DNA from: Climacteris rufus
Taxonomy: Eukaryota > Chordata > Aves > Passeriformes > Climacteridae
DNA length: 64,000 nucleotides
Reading direction: 5' to 3'
Assembly: GCA_013398175.1 (NCBI GenBank)
Contig: VZRZ01005152.1
Span: 717,187-781,186, forward strand
This document shows positions 39,301 to 49,872 of this stretch, piece after piece. A program made the translations under genes and the position numbers. The notes under the pieces were generated by a model. That model was not told the DNA's origin. It did not search any database and worked only from the letters and a program-made list of their open reading frames with translations. Positions within the stretch are counted from its first letter, which is position 1. The number at the start of each line of letters is the position of its first letter.

Positions 39301-42300
39301 ATTATGTTTGATCCAAATGTCAACCATATAAGTAAGCATATCAGAGATAAATCTAACCCTGGTATCAAAATCAACTGGAGTAAACAACAGAAGAGACTGC
39401 GAAAATTTCCAAATCAGTTTAAGCCATTTATAGGAGTTTTTGGTTGCCAGCTACCACTGACAGTAGAATCACCCTACAGCTACAAAGGAACACTTTTCAG
39501 GCTGTCCTTTAGGACTCAGCAGGAAGCCAAAGTGAGTGAAGTCAGCAGTGCTTGTTACAATACAGCAGACATCTATTCTCTTGTGGATGAATTTAGCATT
39601 TGTGGTCATAGACTGATAATATTTGCTCAGAGTGTAAATTCAATGGTTTTGAAATACTTGAAAATTGAAGCAGATGATCCCAGTGTGGCACAAGATGTTG
39701 TCACCATCAGAAAAAATCTGTGTTCTTCCAAAGCCTTGACTGCACCAAATGTAAGTGTTTTAAAGGAAGCAGCTAAACTCATGAAGGTCTGCAGCAGCAG
39801 TACTAAAAAGCTTCCCACTGAAACACCAAAGTCATCGTGTATCTTACAGATAGTAGTAGAAGAATTTCACCATGTGTTTAGGCGGATTGCTGATTTACAG
39901 TCTCCACTTTTCAGAGGTACTGAAGATGACCCAGCTGCTTTCTTTGAAATGGCTAAATCAGGGCAGACAAAAAGATCAGGTGATGAATTGCCACAGAAAA
40001 CAGTAGATTCAACAACATGGCTTATATGTTCTTGCATGGATGTTGGCGATGCTTTGAAATTTTCTTTGCATGAAAGTGGACGGAGACTAGGCCTTGTTCC
40101 CTGTGGTGGCGTAGGAGTGTTGCTGTCTGAAACCCAGGATCAAAAATGGATTGTGAAACCCAATTGCAACAACATAGGTGAAGTATTCTGCTATTTACCT
40201 CTGCGAATAAAAACAGGATTACCTCTTCATATAAATGGCTGCTTTGCAGTTACTTCAAATCGGAAAGAGATCTGGAAAACAGACACGAAAGGAAGATGGA
40301 ATACAGTATTCATGAGGCATGTTATTGTAAAAGCCTACATAGAAGCCCTTTGTGTTTTACGTGACATGGCAATCAATGGTGAGCTAGTTGACTACAATTA
40401 CTGTGCAGTGTGGCCAGACCCCGATTCAGTCCACGATGATTTTTCTGTTATTTGTCAAGGGTTTTATGAGGACATAGCTCATATGAAAAGCAAAGAAGGG
40501 ATCAAAGTGTTTTCTGATGGTTCGTCTTGGGTTTCCATGAAGAATGTAAGGTTTTTAGATGACTCTATACTGAAACGGCCAGATGTTGGGCCATCAGCTT
40601 TCAAGATCTTTCTGAAGTACCTTAAAAAAACTGGTTCAAAAAATTTGTGTGCTGTAGATCTCCCATCCTGGGTAAAGACAGGATTTGAAGAAGCGGGATG
40701 CAAATACATATTACTGGAAAACACTTTCTCTGAGAAACAGTTCTTTTCTGAGGTATTTTTCCCTAATATTCAGGAGATTGATGCAGAGCTGCGTGATCCT
40801 TTGATGCGTTACGTTCTCAATGAAAAAGTTGAGGAGTTCTCAGGAATTCTTCGTGCTACTCCATGTATTCCCTGTTCTTTGGATGGACATTCATTAGTTA
40901 CACCATCAAGACTGATCCATCCTGAAGGAAGAGTTGCAAAGTTGTATGATGCTGAGGATGGAAGATTTCCTTATGGTACCACTCAGGATTATCTTAACCC
41001 TGTTATTTTGATTAAACTTGTTCAGTTGGGAATGGCTAAAGATGATATTTTATGGGAAGATCTGATAGAACGTGCAGAATCAGTAGCTGAAATTAACAAG
41101 ACTGATCATACTGCAGCTTGTCTCAGGAGCAGTATCATATTGAGTCTTATTGATGAAAAGCTAAAATCCAGAGATTCTAGAGCTAAAGAATTTGCTGCAA
41201 AATGTCAAAACATTCCTTTCCTTCCTTTCCTTAGCAAACCAGCAGGCTTCTCACTGCACTGGAAAGGCAGTGATTTTCAGCCTGAAGCGATGTTTTCAGC
41301 AACTGATCTTTTCACTGCTGATCATCAAGATATAGTTTGCCTCACACAACCAATTCTTAATGAAAATTCCCACTCTTTTAAAGGTTGTGGTACTTTGTCA
41401 TTAGCTGTCAAAGAATTTTTGGGTTTGCTGAAGAAACCAGCTGTTAATTTAGTCATAAATCAGTTAGAAGAAGTTGCAAAGTCATTTGATGGAATCACAT
41501 TGTACCAAGAAAATATCACTAATGCTTGTTACAAATATCTGCATGAAGCAATGCTAGAGAGTGAATCAACAAAAGCCATGATAATTGAACAGCTGACAAA
41601 CTGTAGTTTTATTTTGGTTGAGAATGTGTACGCTGATCCAACAAAAGTGTCTTTTCATTTGAATTTTGAAGCAGCACCCTATCTCTATCAGTTGCCTAAC
41701 AAATATAAAAATAGTTTCCGTGAGCTGTTTGAAAGTGTGGGTGTAAGACAGGCTTTTACAGTTGAAGACTTTGCTGTGGTTCTGGAATTAATAAATCAGG
41801 AAAGAGGGACCAAACAACTAACAGAAGACAACTTTCAGCTCTGCAGGAGAATAATTAGTGAAGGAATATGGGGCCTCATTAGAGAGAAAAAGCAGGAATT
41901 TTGTGAGAAAAAGTATGGTGAGATTTTGTTGCCAGATACTCGTCTTGCACTTCTGCCTGCAAAATCTTTGTGTTACAATGACTGTCCATGGATTAAAGTT
42001 AAAGACACAACTGTTAAATACTGTCATGGCGATATTCCAAGAGAAGTTGCAGTGAAGCTTGGAGCAATACCAAAACGCCATAAAGCTTTAGAAAGATATG
42101 CATCAAATATCTGTTTCACTACCCTTGGAACAGAATTTGGCCAGAAAGAAAAATTGACAAGTAGAATTAAAAGCATTCTGAATGCTTATCCTTCAGAAAA
42201 AGAAATGCTGAAAGAGCTCCTTCAGAATGCAGATGATGCAAAAGCTACAGAGATCTGTTTTGTGTTTGATCCTAGACAGCATCCAGCCGATAGAATATTT

Positions 42301-45300
42301 GATGAGAAATGGGCACCACTTCAGGGACCAGCACTGTGTGTTTACAACAATCAGCCTTTTACAGAAGATGATATTCGGGGAATTCAGAACCTTGGAAAAG
42401 GTACAAAAGTAGGAAATCCCTGTAAAACTGGACAATATGGTATAGGTTTCAATTCTGTTTATCACATTACTGATTGCCCTTCGTTCCTGTCTGGCAATGA
42501 TATACTTTGTATTTTTGATCCTCATGCAAGATATGCACCAGGTTCAACATCAACAAGTCCTGGCCGCATGTTTAGAGATTTAGATGCAGATTTCAGAACA
42601 CAGTTCTCTGACGTACTGGACCTCTACCTAGGAAATCACTTTAAACTGGACAATTGTACAATGTTTAGATTTCCTCTTAGAAATGGAGAAATGGCGAAAG
42701 TATCAGAAATTTCCTCAGTCCCGTGCTCAGATAGAATGGTCCAAAATCTTTTAGATAAGCTGCGTACAGATGGAGCAGAACTCTTAATGTTTTTGAACCA
42801 CATGGAGAAAATTTCTATTTGTGAGATAGAAAAAACAACAGGAGCACTGAATGTCCTGTATTCTGTGCAAGGCAAAATCACTGATGGAGACAGACTGAAA
42901 CGAAAGCAATTCCATGCATCTGTGATTGACAGTGTAACTAAAAAAAAGCAGCTGAGTGAAATACCTGTGCAGCAGATTACTTACACAATGGATACTGAAG
43001 ACTCTGAAGGAAATCTTACAACTTGGTTGATTTGTAACAGGTCAGGCTTTTCTGCTATGGAAAAGGTATCCAAAAGTGTGGTTTCAGCACACAAGAACGA
43101 GGACATTACTCTTTTCCCTCGTGGTGGAGTAGCAGCTTGCATTACTCATAATTACAAAAAACCCCACAGAGCGTTCTGTTTCTTACCCTTATCTTTAGAA
43201 ACTGGGTTACCTTTCCATGTGAATGGACACTTTGCTCTGGACTCCGCAAGAAGAAATCTGTGGCGTGATGATAACGGTGTTGGAGTAAGAAGTGACTGGA
43301 ATAGTAGTCTAATGACAGCGCTGATAGCACCGGCCTATGTTGAACTGCTGATTCAGCTGAAGAAGAGGTATTTTCCAGGCACTGATCCTACAGTATCAGT
43401 GCTGCAAAACACACCTATTCATGCTGTGAAAGACACTTTAAAAAAGTTTTTATCCTTTTTTCCAGTTAATAGACTTGATATTCAACCAGATTGGTATTGT
43501 TTGGTGAAAGCAGTTTACAGCTGTATTTATGAAGATTTGAAGCGTCTTTTACCTGTTATGCGAGCTCCAAATGTTGATGGTTCTGATTTGCATTCTGCTG
43601 TTATCATCACATGGGTTAACATGTCTACTGTGAACAAAGGTAGACCATTCTTTGACAATTTGCTACAAGATGAATTGCAGCACCTCAAAAATACAGAATA
43701 CAACATCACAACGCGGAAGACAGTGGCTGAAAATGTTTACAGACTCAAGCATTTACTCTTAGAAATTGGATTTAATTTGGTATATAACTGTGATGAGACT
43801 GCAAATCTCTACCACTGTTTGGTAGATGCAGATATTCCTGTCACCTATGTGACACCTGCTGATGTCCGATCATTTTTGATGACATTTTCTTTTCCAGACT
43901 CTAATTGTCACATTGGAAAGTTACCCTGTCGTCTTCAGCAGACAAATTTGAAACTCTTCCATAGCCTCAAACTCCTGGTTGATTACTGTTTCAAAGATGC
44001 AGAAGAAAATGAAATCCAAATTGAGGGTTTGCCACTCCTTATTACTCTTGACAACGTCTTGCAAGTTTTTGATTCAAAGCGACCAAAGTTCTTGACAACA
44101 TACCATGAACTGATTCCATCTCGCAAGGATCTCTTTATGAACACATTATATTTGAGATACAACAATATTCTGCTCAGCAGTGAAGTAGCAAAAGTATTTG
44201 ATATCAGAAGTTTTGCTGAATTGTTATCATCTGTGTTGCCTAGGGAATATAAAACCAGAAACTGTATGAAATGGAAGGAAAACTTTGCAAGTGAGTCTTG
44301 GCTTAAAAGTGCCTGGCATTTTATCAGTGAGTCTATAAATATTAAGGAAGAGCAAGAAGATACGCAAGCAAAATTTGATGGTGTAATTGAAACTTTGAAG
44401 GACTGGACTTTGCTCCCAGGTGTAAAGTTCACTGTCTCAGCCAGTCACCTTGTTGTGCCAGAGTGTGATGTTTTGCTGCCTCTCAGCATTATGCATATAG
44501 CTGTCTTTCCAAATGCTCAGAGTGATAAAGTCTTCCATGCTTTAATGAAAACAGGCTGTATTCAGCTGGCATTGAACAAAATTTGCTCCAAAGACAATGC
44601 TTTAGTGCCTTTGCTGTCAGGACGTACAGCAAACATAGATAATCCTTCAAGCATCCTGAAAGCCATACAATATATGGTACAGACATCAACTTTTAAGACT
44701 GAAAAGTTAGCAGAAAGTGACTTTGAGGCTCTCTTAATGTACTTCAATTGTAACTTATGTCATTTGACATCTCAGGATGACATAAAAATTTTAAAGTCTC
44801 TTCCATGTTACAAATCAATTAGTGGCCGATACATCAGCATCTCAAAGTATGGGACGTGTTATGTCTTGACAAAAAGCATCCCATCAGTAGAAGTAGAGAG
44901 ATGGACACAGTCTACTTCATCAGCTTTTCTTGAAGAGAAGGTTCACTTGAAAGATTTGTATACTATGCTTGGCTGTGTCTCTGTGGATGATCTTGAAGTG
45001 TACTTGAAACATCTTTTGCCAAAAATTGAAGGTCTGTCTTATGATGCGAAGTTAGAACATTTGATCTACTTAAAGAATAGGCTAACTAGCATTGAAGAAG
45101 CTTCAGAAATGAAAGAACAGCTGTTTGAAAAGCTTGAAAGCATTTTGATCATTCATGACGCAAGCAATAGGTTAAAACCTGCAAAATATTTTTATGACAG
45201 GACCGTAAAAGTCTTTGAAGTTATGCTTCCTGAAAAATTCTTTATACCTCAAGATTTTTTTAAGAAGCTAGAGCAACTTACAAAACCGAAAAATCAAGCT

Positions 45301-48300
45301 GCATTTCTTCCATCATGGGTAACTTTTCTACGACATATTGGATTGAAATTCATCATTTCACAGCAGCAATTACTGCAGTTTGCTAAGGAGATCAGCATGC
45401 GAGCAAATACAGAAAACTGGTCTAAAGAAACACTACAGAATACTGTTGATGTCCTCCTTCACCACATATTTCAAGAAAGAACTGACCTTTTTTCAGGAAA
45501 TTTTCTGAAAGAATTGTCATTAATTCCTTTCCTGTGCCCTGAAAGAGCTCCTGTAGAATTTGTGAGATTTCATCCTCAGTATCAAGAAGTTAATGGGACA
45601 CTTCCTCTTATACGATTCAATGGGGCACAGGTGAATCCTAAATTCAAACAGACTGATGTGTTGCAGCTGCTGTGGACGTCGTGTCCCATTCTTCCTGAGA
45701 AAGCAACACCTTTAAGCATCAAAGAGCAAGAGGGGAGCAGTCTTGGTGCACAAGAACAACTTGAGCAAGTTTTAACCATGCTGAATGTTAATTTGGACCC
45801 TCCTCTGGACAAAGTTATCAATAACTGCAGGAACATATGCAATATAACAACTTTGGATGAGGACATGGTGAAAACTAGGGCCAAGGTCCTAAGAAGCATT
45901 TATGAGTTTCTTAGTACAGAGAAGAGGGAATTCCGCTTTCAGCTTCGAGGAGTTTCTTTTGTAATGGTGGAAGAAGGTTGGAAGCTCCTTAAGCCTGAAG
46001 AGGTGGTAATAAACCTTGAGTATGAATCTGATTTTAAACCTTATCTTTACAAACTTCCTTTAGAACTTGGTACTTTCCATCAGTTATTTAAGCATTTGGG
46101 TACTGAAGATATTATTTCAACAAAGCAGTATGTTGAAGTTCTAGGTCGCATATATAAGAACTCAGAAGGAAAGCAATTGGATCCTAATGAAATGCGCACG
46201 GTTAAAAGAGTTGTTTCAGGTCTGTTCAAAAGTCTTCAGAATGATTCTGTAAAGGTTAGGAATGACCTTGAGAATATGAGGGATTTTGCCCTTTATCTTC
46301 CCAGTCAAGATGGTAGGTTGGTAAAGTCTAGTATTTTAGTTTTTGATGATGCGCCCCACTACAAAAGCAGAATCCAAGGTAACATTGGTGTGCAGATGCT
46401 TGTTGATCTTAGCCAGTGTTACTTAGGCAAAGACCATGGCTTTCACACTAAATTGATAATGTTATTCCCTCAGAAACTGAGGCCTCGCTTACTTAGCAGT
46501 ATTCTTGAAGAACAGTTGGATGAGGAGTCTCCCAAAATTTGTCAGTTCGGAGCATTATGTTCTTTGCAGGGAAGGTTACAGTTACTGTTGTCTTCAGAAC
46601 AATTCATCACAGGACTCATTAGGATTATGAAGCATGAAAATGACAATGCTTTTCTGGCTAATGAGGAAAAAGCAATAAGACTTTGCAAAGCTTTGCGTGA
46701 AGGTTTGAAAGTTTCCTGTTTCGAGAAGTTGCAAACAACATTAAGAGTTAAAGGGTTTGCTCCTATTCCCCACAGCAAAAGTGAAACCTTTGCTTTCTTG
46801 AAGAGATATGGAAATGCAGTAATACTGCTTTACATACAGCATTCTGACAGCAAAGACATAAATTTCCTCTTAGCATTAGCCATGACCTTAAAATCTGCAA
46901 CTGACAACTTGATTTCTGATACCTCATATTTAATTGCCATGCTGGGTTGTAATGATATTTATAGGATCAGTGAGAAGCTCGACAGTTTAGGAGTGAAGTA
47001 TGACTCTTCTGAGCCATCAAAACTAGAACTGCCAACACCTGGCACTCCTATACCAGCTGAAATTCACTATACACTTCTTATGGATCCAATGAATGTATTT
47101 TATCCTGGTGAATATGTTGGTTACCTTGTTGATTCTGAAGGTGGTGATATATATGGATCATATCAGCCAACTTACACCTATGCAATCATTGTGCAAGAAG
47201 TAGAAAGAGAAGATGATGAAAATCCTAGTTTTCTAGGGAAGATTTACCAGATTGATATTGGATATAGTGAATATAAAATTGTGAGCTCTCTTGACTTATA
47301 TAAATTTTCCAGACCAGAGGAAAGTTCTCAAGGCAGGGATAGCACACCTTCTACCCCAACCAGTCCTACAGAATTTCCAGCACATGGACCGAGGGCAATT
47401 CCACCTATCTTCACTGGTAAAGAGAGCCACAAAACAATGTCCTCAAAACATCACTCTCCAAAAAAGTTAAAGTCGAACTCGTTGCCAGAAATATTAAGAG
47501 AAGTGACATCTGTGATTGAACAGGCTTGGAAGCTTCCAGAATCTGAAAGAAAAAAAATTATTAGGAGGCTGTATCTTAAATGGCATCCAGATAAAAATGC
47601 AGAGAATCTTGATATAGCTAATGAGGTTTTCAAACATTTACAGAATGAGATTAACAGGATGGAAAAACAGGCTTTCATGGATCAAAACATGGACAGAGCC
47701 TCAAGAAGGCCATTTTCATCCTCTGCTTCCCGATTTCAGTCAGATAAATTTTCATTTCAGAGATTTTACACTTCATGGAATCAGGAAGCAACAAGCCACA
47801 AATCTGAAAGGCAACAGTATAAAGAAAAGTGTCCCTCCTCCACGGGGCCATCTTACTCGCAACGCTTTTTTGTCCCACCTACATTCAGGTCCGTTGGCAA
47901 TCCTGTGGAGGCTCGTCGATGGCTTAGGCAGGCCCGAGCCAACTTTTCAGCTGCACGAAACGACCTTCATAAAAATGCCAATGAATGGGTGTGCTTTAAA
48001 TGCTACCTTTCTACTAAACTAGCCTTGATTGCAGCTGACTATGCTGTGAAGGGCAAGTCAGACAAAGATGTAAAACCAGCAGCCCTTGCACAAAAAATAG
48101 AGGAGTACAGTCAGCAACTTGAAGGACTTACAAATGATGTTCAGACATTGGAGGCTTATGGAGTTGATAGCTTAAAAACTAGGTATCCTGACTTACTTCC
48201 TTTTCCACAGATTCCCAATGATAGATTTACTTCAGAAGTTGCCATGAGAGTGATGGAATGTACTGCTTGTATCATAATAAAACTTGAAAACTTCATACAG

Positions 48301-48312
48301 CAAAAAGTATAA
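18314..48312 (+). CDS. SACS: Sacsin, full-length coding sequence in nine segments
   Basis: Sacsin is a very large cytoplasmic, partly mitochondria-associated protein linked to chaperone function and neurofilament and mitochondrial organisation; loss in humans causes the ataxia ARSACS (established knowledge). Segments: 18314-18315, 18532-18682, 21446-21533, 22950-23035, 25823-25934, 26851-26997, 28285-29767, 32710-32801 and 36752-48312. Every junction has GT/AG ends and matching phase, and the sum is 13,722 nt, giving 4,573 residues (human protein about 4,579). Order: ubiquitin-like domain (about 2-80), three Hsp90-type ATPase-like modules (motifs near 110-195, 1471-1560 and 2542-2628), J domain (about 4298-4360, HPD at 4332-4334) and C-terminal HEPN domain (about 4440-4570). 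There is no frameshift or internal stop. The N terminus is the least certain part: mammalian sacsin has a few more residues there, so another small upstream exon cannot be excluded. It converges with SGCG on the right. Confidence 0.96.
18532..18682 (+). CDS. SACS: SACS exon 2: ubiquitin-like domain, first part
   Basis: Acceptor TTGCCGCAG ends at 18531 and donor GTGAGG starts at 18683. The frame reads ARVTVLHDCLGCRTFEL, then VRDVKRRIDAEAGLP and EQRLWHRGRE. This matches the N-terminal ubiquitin-like domain of sacsin (human has VTVLPGCVGCRT and EQRLWRGGRE). With the split start codon this exon completes residues 1-51. The exon is GC-rich because it sits in the CpG island. Confidence 0.88.
19315..19700 (+). 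mobile_element. CR1 LINE 3' end
   Basis: It contains TTTAAACTGAAAGAGGGTA, GAAACAGGTTGCCCAGAGAA, CCCCATCACTGGAAATGTC and ends CCAATCCAAACCAGCCTATGATAC. This is the 3' UTR of CR1, in SACS intron 2 and in the same orientation as the gene. Confidence 0.88.
20948..20977. repeat. Direct repeat TTCTCTGTGATGTT, 16-base period
   Basis: Two exact copies at 20948-20961 and 20964-20977 separated by two bases. Confidence 0.9.
21446..21533 (+). CDS. SACS: SACS exon 3: end of ubiquitin-like domain
   Basis: Acceptor CCTTTCAG and donor GTATGG flank 88 nt that read LSDDIKIVDLQ then LQSKGLKGG. This aligns to human LSDWIKIGDLTS and LQSKGLKGGG. It enters in phase 0 and leaves one base (G) for the next exon. It covers residues 52-80. 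Confidence 0.95.
21534..22949 (+). other. SACS: SACS intron 3
   Basis: GT...AG intron, AT-rich, ending in a T tract of about 17 bases before the acceptor. No repeat was recognised. Confidence 0.9.
22950..23035 (+). CDS. SACS: SACS exon 4: start of first sacsin repeat
   Basis: A long T tract and CAG acceptor precede 86 nt that read [20 protein letters not shown] and YPEGGQILK, close to identical to human sacsin. The donor is GTATAC. Phases fit both neighbours. This is the lead-in helix of the first Hsp90-like ATPase module. Confidence 0.97.
23036..25822 (+). other. SACS: SACS intron 4
   Basis: GT...AG intron. It contains a CpG-bearing block at 23,745-23,945 that may be an LTR remnant. Otherwise AT-rich. 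Confidence 0.9.
23745..23945 (-). mobile_element. Possible ERV LTR remnant
   Basis: The minus strand reads ATTAAACGAAGG, then TTTGCTCTGAACACGACTCG, CTCTGGCTCTCATTATTTCT and GCGTCTCCGG. This has the look of an LTR poly(A) signal followed by R/U5. CpG content is out of character for the intron. Boundaries and family are not established. Confidence 0.4.
25823..25934 (+). CDS. SACS: SACS exon 5: ATP-site N-box of first sacsin repeat
   Basis: Acceptor TTCCTGCCTTAG and donor GTAAAT flank 112 nt reading ELIQNAEDAGATEVRFLYDE then TQYGTETLWSKDMAQYQ. ELIQNAEDA (residues 110-118) is the conserved N-x-x-D helix of GHKL-type ATPases. The exon leaves one base for the next. Confidence 0.97.
25935..26850 (+). 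other. SACS: SACS intron 5
   Basis: GT...AG intron. The first quarter is occupied by an antisense LTR fragment (25,988-26,193). Confidence 0.9.
25988..26193 (-). mobile_element. Avian ERV LTR 5' part, antisense in SACS
   Basis: On the minus strand it starts TGTGCTGGTTTGGG and continues with AACACAGGGT, then GCACTGCT, AGCTGAGAGGGGACATCC and CAGGACAGCTGATCCC. It resembles the LTR at 11,290-11,766 at its start and retains the middle portion that the other copy lacks. The 3' part is missing. Confidence 0.75.
26851..26997 (+). CDS. SACS: SACS exon 6: glycine-rich ATP lid of first sacsin repeat
   Basis: The acceptor is TTTATTATAG and the donor GTACTC. It reads GPAFYAYNDAIFTPEDWHGI, then a linker and VGRFGIGFNSVYHIT (residues 181-195), the glycine-rich nucleotide-binding motif. 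Human has GPALYVYNNAVFTPEDWHGI at the start, so the pocket is well conserved. Confidence 0.97.
26998..28284 (+). other. SACS: SACS intron 6
   Basis: GT...AG intron, AT-rich. It contains one antisense CR1 3' fragment near its end (27,996-28,165). Confidence 0.9.
27996..28165 (-). mobile_element. CR1-type LINE 3' fragment
   Basis: The plus strand reads AGAATCATAGGATCATGCAGG, AAAAGACCTTTAAGAGCATT and AAGCCATGTCCCTAAGGGTC, the reverse complement of a CR1 3' end. It ends about 120 bases before the SACS exon 7 acceptor. Confidence 0.75.
28285..29767 (+). CDS. SACS: SACS exon 7: remainder of first sacsin repeat
   Basis: This 1,483-nt exon has acceptor TATACAG and donor GTATGC. It starts DVPSIFSGDQIGMLDPHQT and contains [31 protein letters not shown] and the end EEYPR. 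It covers residues 196-690 and is colinear with human sacsin throughout. It supplies the middle and C-terminal parts of the first repeat. Confidence 0.98.
30953..31395 (-). mobile_element. CR1 LINE 3' fragment
   Basis: The plus strand begins CAGAATCACAGTATGATTCTG and includes GAGGTCCCCTCTCAGTCATC, GGCTGAACAGGCGCAGCTCC and CAGCCTTTCCTCGTAAGAG. These are complementary to the CR1 3' coding end and 3' UTR. Confidence 0.85.
32185..32250. repeat. Imperfect tandem repeat, unit 16-20 bases
   Basis: Units CTGCAGATCTTTTGAAATCG, GCAGATATTTTCAAAG and CTGCAGATCTTTTCAAATCC follow each other, then a partial ACAGATCTG. Confidence 0.85.
32710..32801 (+). CDS. SACS: SACS exon 8
   Basis: A 92-nt exon with acceptor GTGCCAG and donor GTAATG. 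It reads SLFPGLEGRLLSDDLKPELL then TALKEAAKSR (human SLFPSLEGRFILDNLKPHLV and EAAQTR). The phase-2 entry and phase-1 exit match the neighbours. Without it the frame between exon 7 and the giant exon would break. Confidence 0.97.
32802..36751 (+). other. SACS: SACS intron 8
   Basis: GT...AG intron, AT-rich with many T and A runs. One short tandem repeat at 36,168-36,242. No exon-like frames or clear transposons were recognised. Confidence 0.9.
36168..36242. repeat. Tandem repeat, unit about 20 bases
   Basis: A partial unit is followed by three units of the form TTTAGTGAGAATAAAAGCAT with small changes (36181-36200, 36201-36220 and 36221-36242). Confidence 0.9.
36752..48312 (+). CDS. SACS: SACS giant terminal coding exon (11,561 nt)
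   Basis: After acceptor TATAATTTCAG the frame is open without interruption to TAA at 48310-48312. It encodes residues 721-4573, about 84 percent of sacsin. It holds the second and third ATPase-like repeats, the long middle region, a Ser/Thr-Pro-rich linker, the J domain and the HEPN domain. The first residues, [20 protein letters not shown], and the end, KLENFIQQKV, match human sacsin closely. Vertebrate SACS is known for one of the largest single coding exons. Only the splice-defined start is valid; the first 17 bases carry no ATG in frame. Confidence 0.99.
38932..39300 (+). other. SACS: SACS second Hsp90-like ATPase motif block
   Basis: Residues about 1448-1570. ELLQNADDANATE begins at residue 1472 and GKFGLGFNSVYHITD at 1546. 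These match the first repeat motifs (ELIQNAEDAGATE and GRFGIGFNSVYHITD) and the third. Nucleotide binding is inferred from the family. Confidence 0.9.
42148..42500 (+). other. SACS: SACS third Hsp90-like ATPase motif block
   Basis: Residues about 2520-2637. ELLQNADDAKATE begins at residue 2542 and GQYGIGFNSVYHITD at 2614. Spacing between the two motifs resembles the second repeat (about 72-74 residues), supporting internal duplication within the protein. Confidence 0.9.
47317..47481 (+). other. SACS: SACS low-complexity Ser/Thr-Pro and basic linker before the J domain
   Basis: The translation contains repeated TP and SP dipeptides (STPSTPTSPTEF) followed by a basic stretch (SKHHSPKKLKSN). 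It separates the last sacsin-repeat region from the J domain. It is likely a flexible, phosphorylatable linker; this is inference from composition. Confidence 0.6.
47482..47680 (+). other. SACS: SACS J domain
   Basis: Residues about 4298-4363. The helix LPEILREVTSVIEQAWKLPE is followed by RRLYLKWHPDKN, with the His-Pro-Asp triad at residues 4332-4334, then ANEVFKHLQNEINR. The intact HPD implies capacity to stimulate Hsp70 ATPase, as shown for sacsin in other species. Confidence 0.95.
47908..48300 (+). other. SACS: SACS HEPN domain
   Basis: Residues about 4440-4570 at the extreme C terminus. It begins EARRWLRQARANFSAARND and contains WVCFKCYLSTKLALIAADYA, typical of the helical HEPN fold that dimerises sacsin and binds nucleotides (family knowledge). 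Confidence 0.92.
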
Positions 48313-49226
48313 ATGATTTGAAGAGGTTAGGGAACTGTTTTGTCAAGAGCTTAGGTGTTTCATGGGATGGGATACAAATGCAATTGTGCAGATTATGGAA
48401 CGTCCAAGAGGTTACATGTTGCCAAGCAATTTAGAGGTGTAGTGCACAAAGGTGGATAGTACCTAAGTACATAGAACTGAAATTTATTTAAACAGGATTT
48501 TTTTCTTAACTGAGCCTGCTGTTAAGCAAACTGAAACACATGAATATTTTTTAGAATTTGCAAGGAAATTGAGCTGCAAAAATTAGATGTATGCACAACA
48601 TTGTGATTTATTGGCTTATTATTGAACTGCACTTTATATAACCAAAGCTTAGCTTTCTATTAGATGAAGCCTGTAATTATAACTCCTTATTAGATTTATT
48701 TCATTTAATAGAATGTTTCTGAAAGGGTAATATCAGTTTTCAATGTACTACTCTTAAGACTGGACATACAATGAAATGGGAGATGGGGTGGAAGTTAAAA
48801 TAACTTTGGAGGTATTGCTCCAAAGCATATCTGTATTCTTTTGTGTTCTGTGGACATTCATGTCACTCATAGTAATACTCTTATCAGCTGGATCTGATTA
48901 TAAATTTGCTGCAGCATCACATTGTAAACATTTAAAGGATAGTTTAGTACCTGTACCTGTAAACTGGTACAGTTATTTTAATGCTGAATAATGATACTTG
49001 ATTTAACATGCCACGTCATGTCATGCATTGATTGCATTTACTTTATTATAAAATTGAGGTATTTAATTTACTTTTTTTTTCTAGAGCCTGTCTTTTGTTT
49101 AATGAAAAATGCATGTGAATGATATAAAATCTGTGAACATGATTATATGGTATTTTAGGATTTTTTTTAACATGAAAACTCAGTTTTCACGTGTGTAAAT
49201 GCTTGAGTTTCTTTTTTTTTCCCCCC

Positions 49227-49268
49227 GTGCGTGTGTGCCTTTGTGTGTATACATATATATATATATAT
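49227..49268. repeat. GT tract passing into AT tract
   Basis: A GTGCGTGTGTG and TTTGTGTGTATAC stretch leads into about eight AT units. It lies in the SACS 3' UTR. Confidence 0.9.
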
Positions 49269-49866
49269 TTTTCCACAAACATTGGTAATAGTACTAGTCA
49301 GTAACCCATTTTTGGTGTACACAGAGCACTTTTTTGTTACATGTTTAAAGGTGCTGCAATGTAATGCTATTTTTATTTTGTTATTCACTACAGCCCTTGA
49401 GAAATCTGATTATTAGTTCATACTTTTTCTTTTATAGTTTGGAAAACTTTTGGTAATGTCATGCAGTATGTTCAACCTTAGCTTTTTGTAAAAAAATTAA
49501 AAAAAAAAAAAAGGGAAAGATAATGCTAAATGGAAGGATTTTTCTTTGCTGGGTCAGCCACATTAAATGTAAATGTTAAACATTTTCCAGTGGCATGCTG
49601 TTGCAATTGTCTACTTGACAGCACAGTGAAACTGCAATTTAATTTACAGAATACAAAGGAAAATAAACAACAGCAAACTTGCAGGGCTGATCCAGATGTG
49701 ATAGTGTTGTAATACAAAAAAAAAAAATCACAATGAGGGCTGCTTCAGTTTTGAGTAAGTTATAAAGGCCTTGTTCTCGAACAAATGTGGTGTTTGGAAA
49801 ACAATACTGCTTCTGATTGTGGAGCCCTATTATTATTTCTGCTATTAAATTAAGTGCCATAATTTT

Positions 49867-49872
49867 AATAAA
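49867..49872 (+). promoter_or_regulatory. SACS: Poly(A) signal AATAAA, proximal candidate for SACS
   Basis: A canonical hexamer about 1.55 kb after the stop, within AT-rich sequence. There is a TG-rich stretch about 25-40 bases later (AATGTGTTTTGGTTTG), which suits a cleavage site. Confidence 0.5.

Noticed and set aside
43983..44432. 149-codon minus-strand frame inside the giant SACS exon
   Set aside because: Shadow frame antisense to conserved sacsin coding sequence.
47621..48022. 133-codon plus-strand frame overlapping the sacsin J/HEPN region
   Set aside because: Out-of-frame shadow; the sacsin frame is clearly the conserved one.
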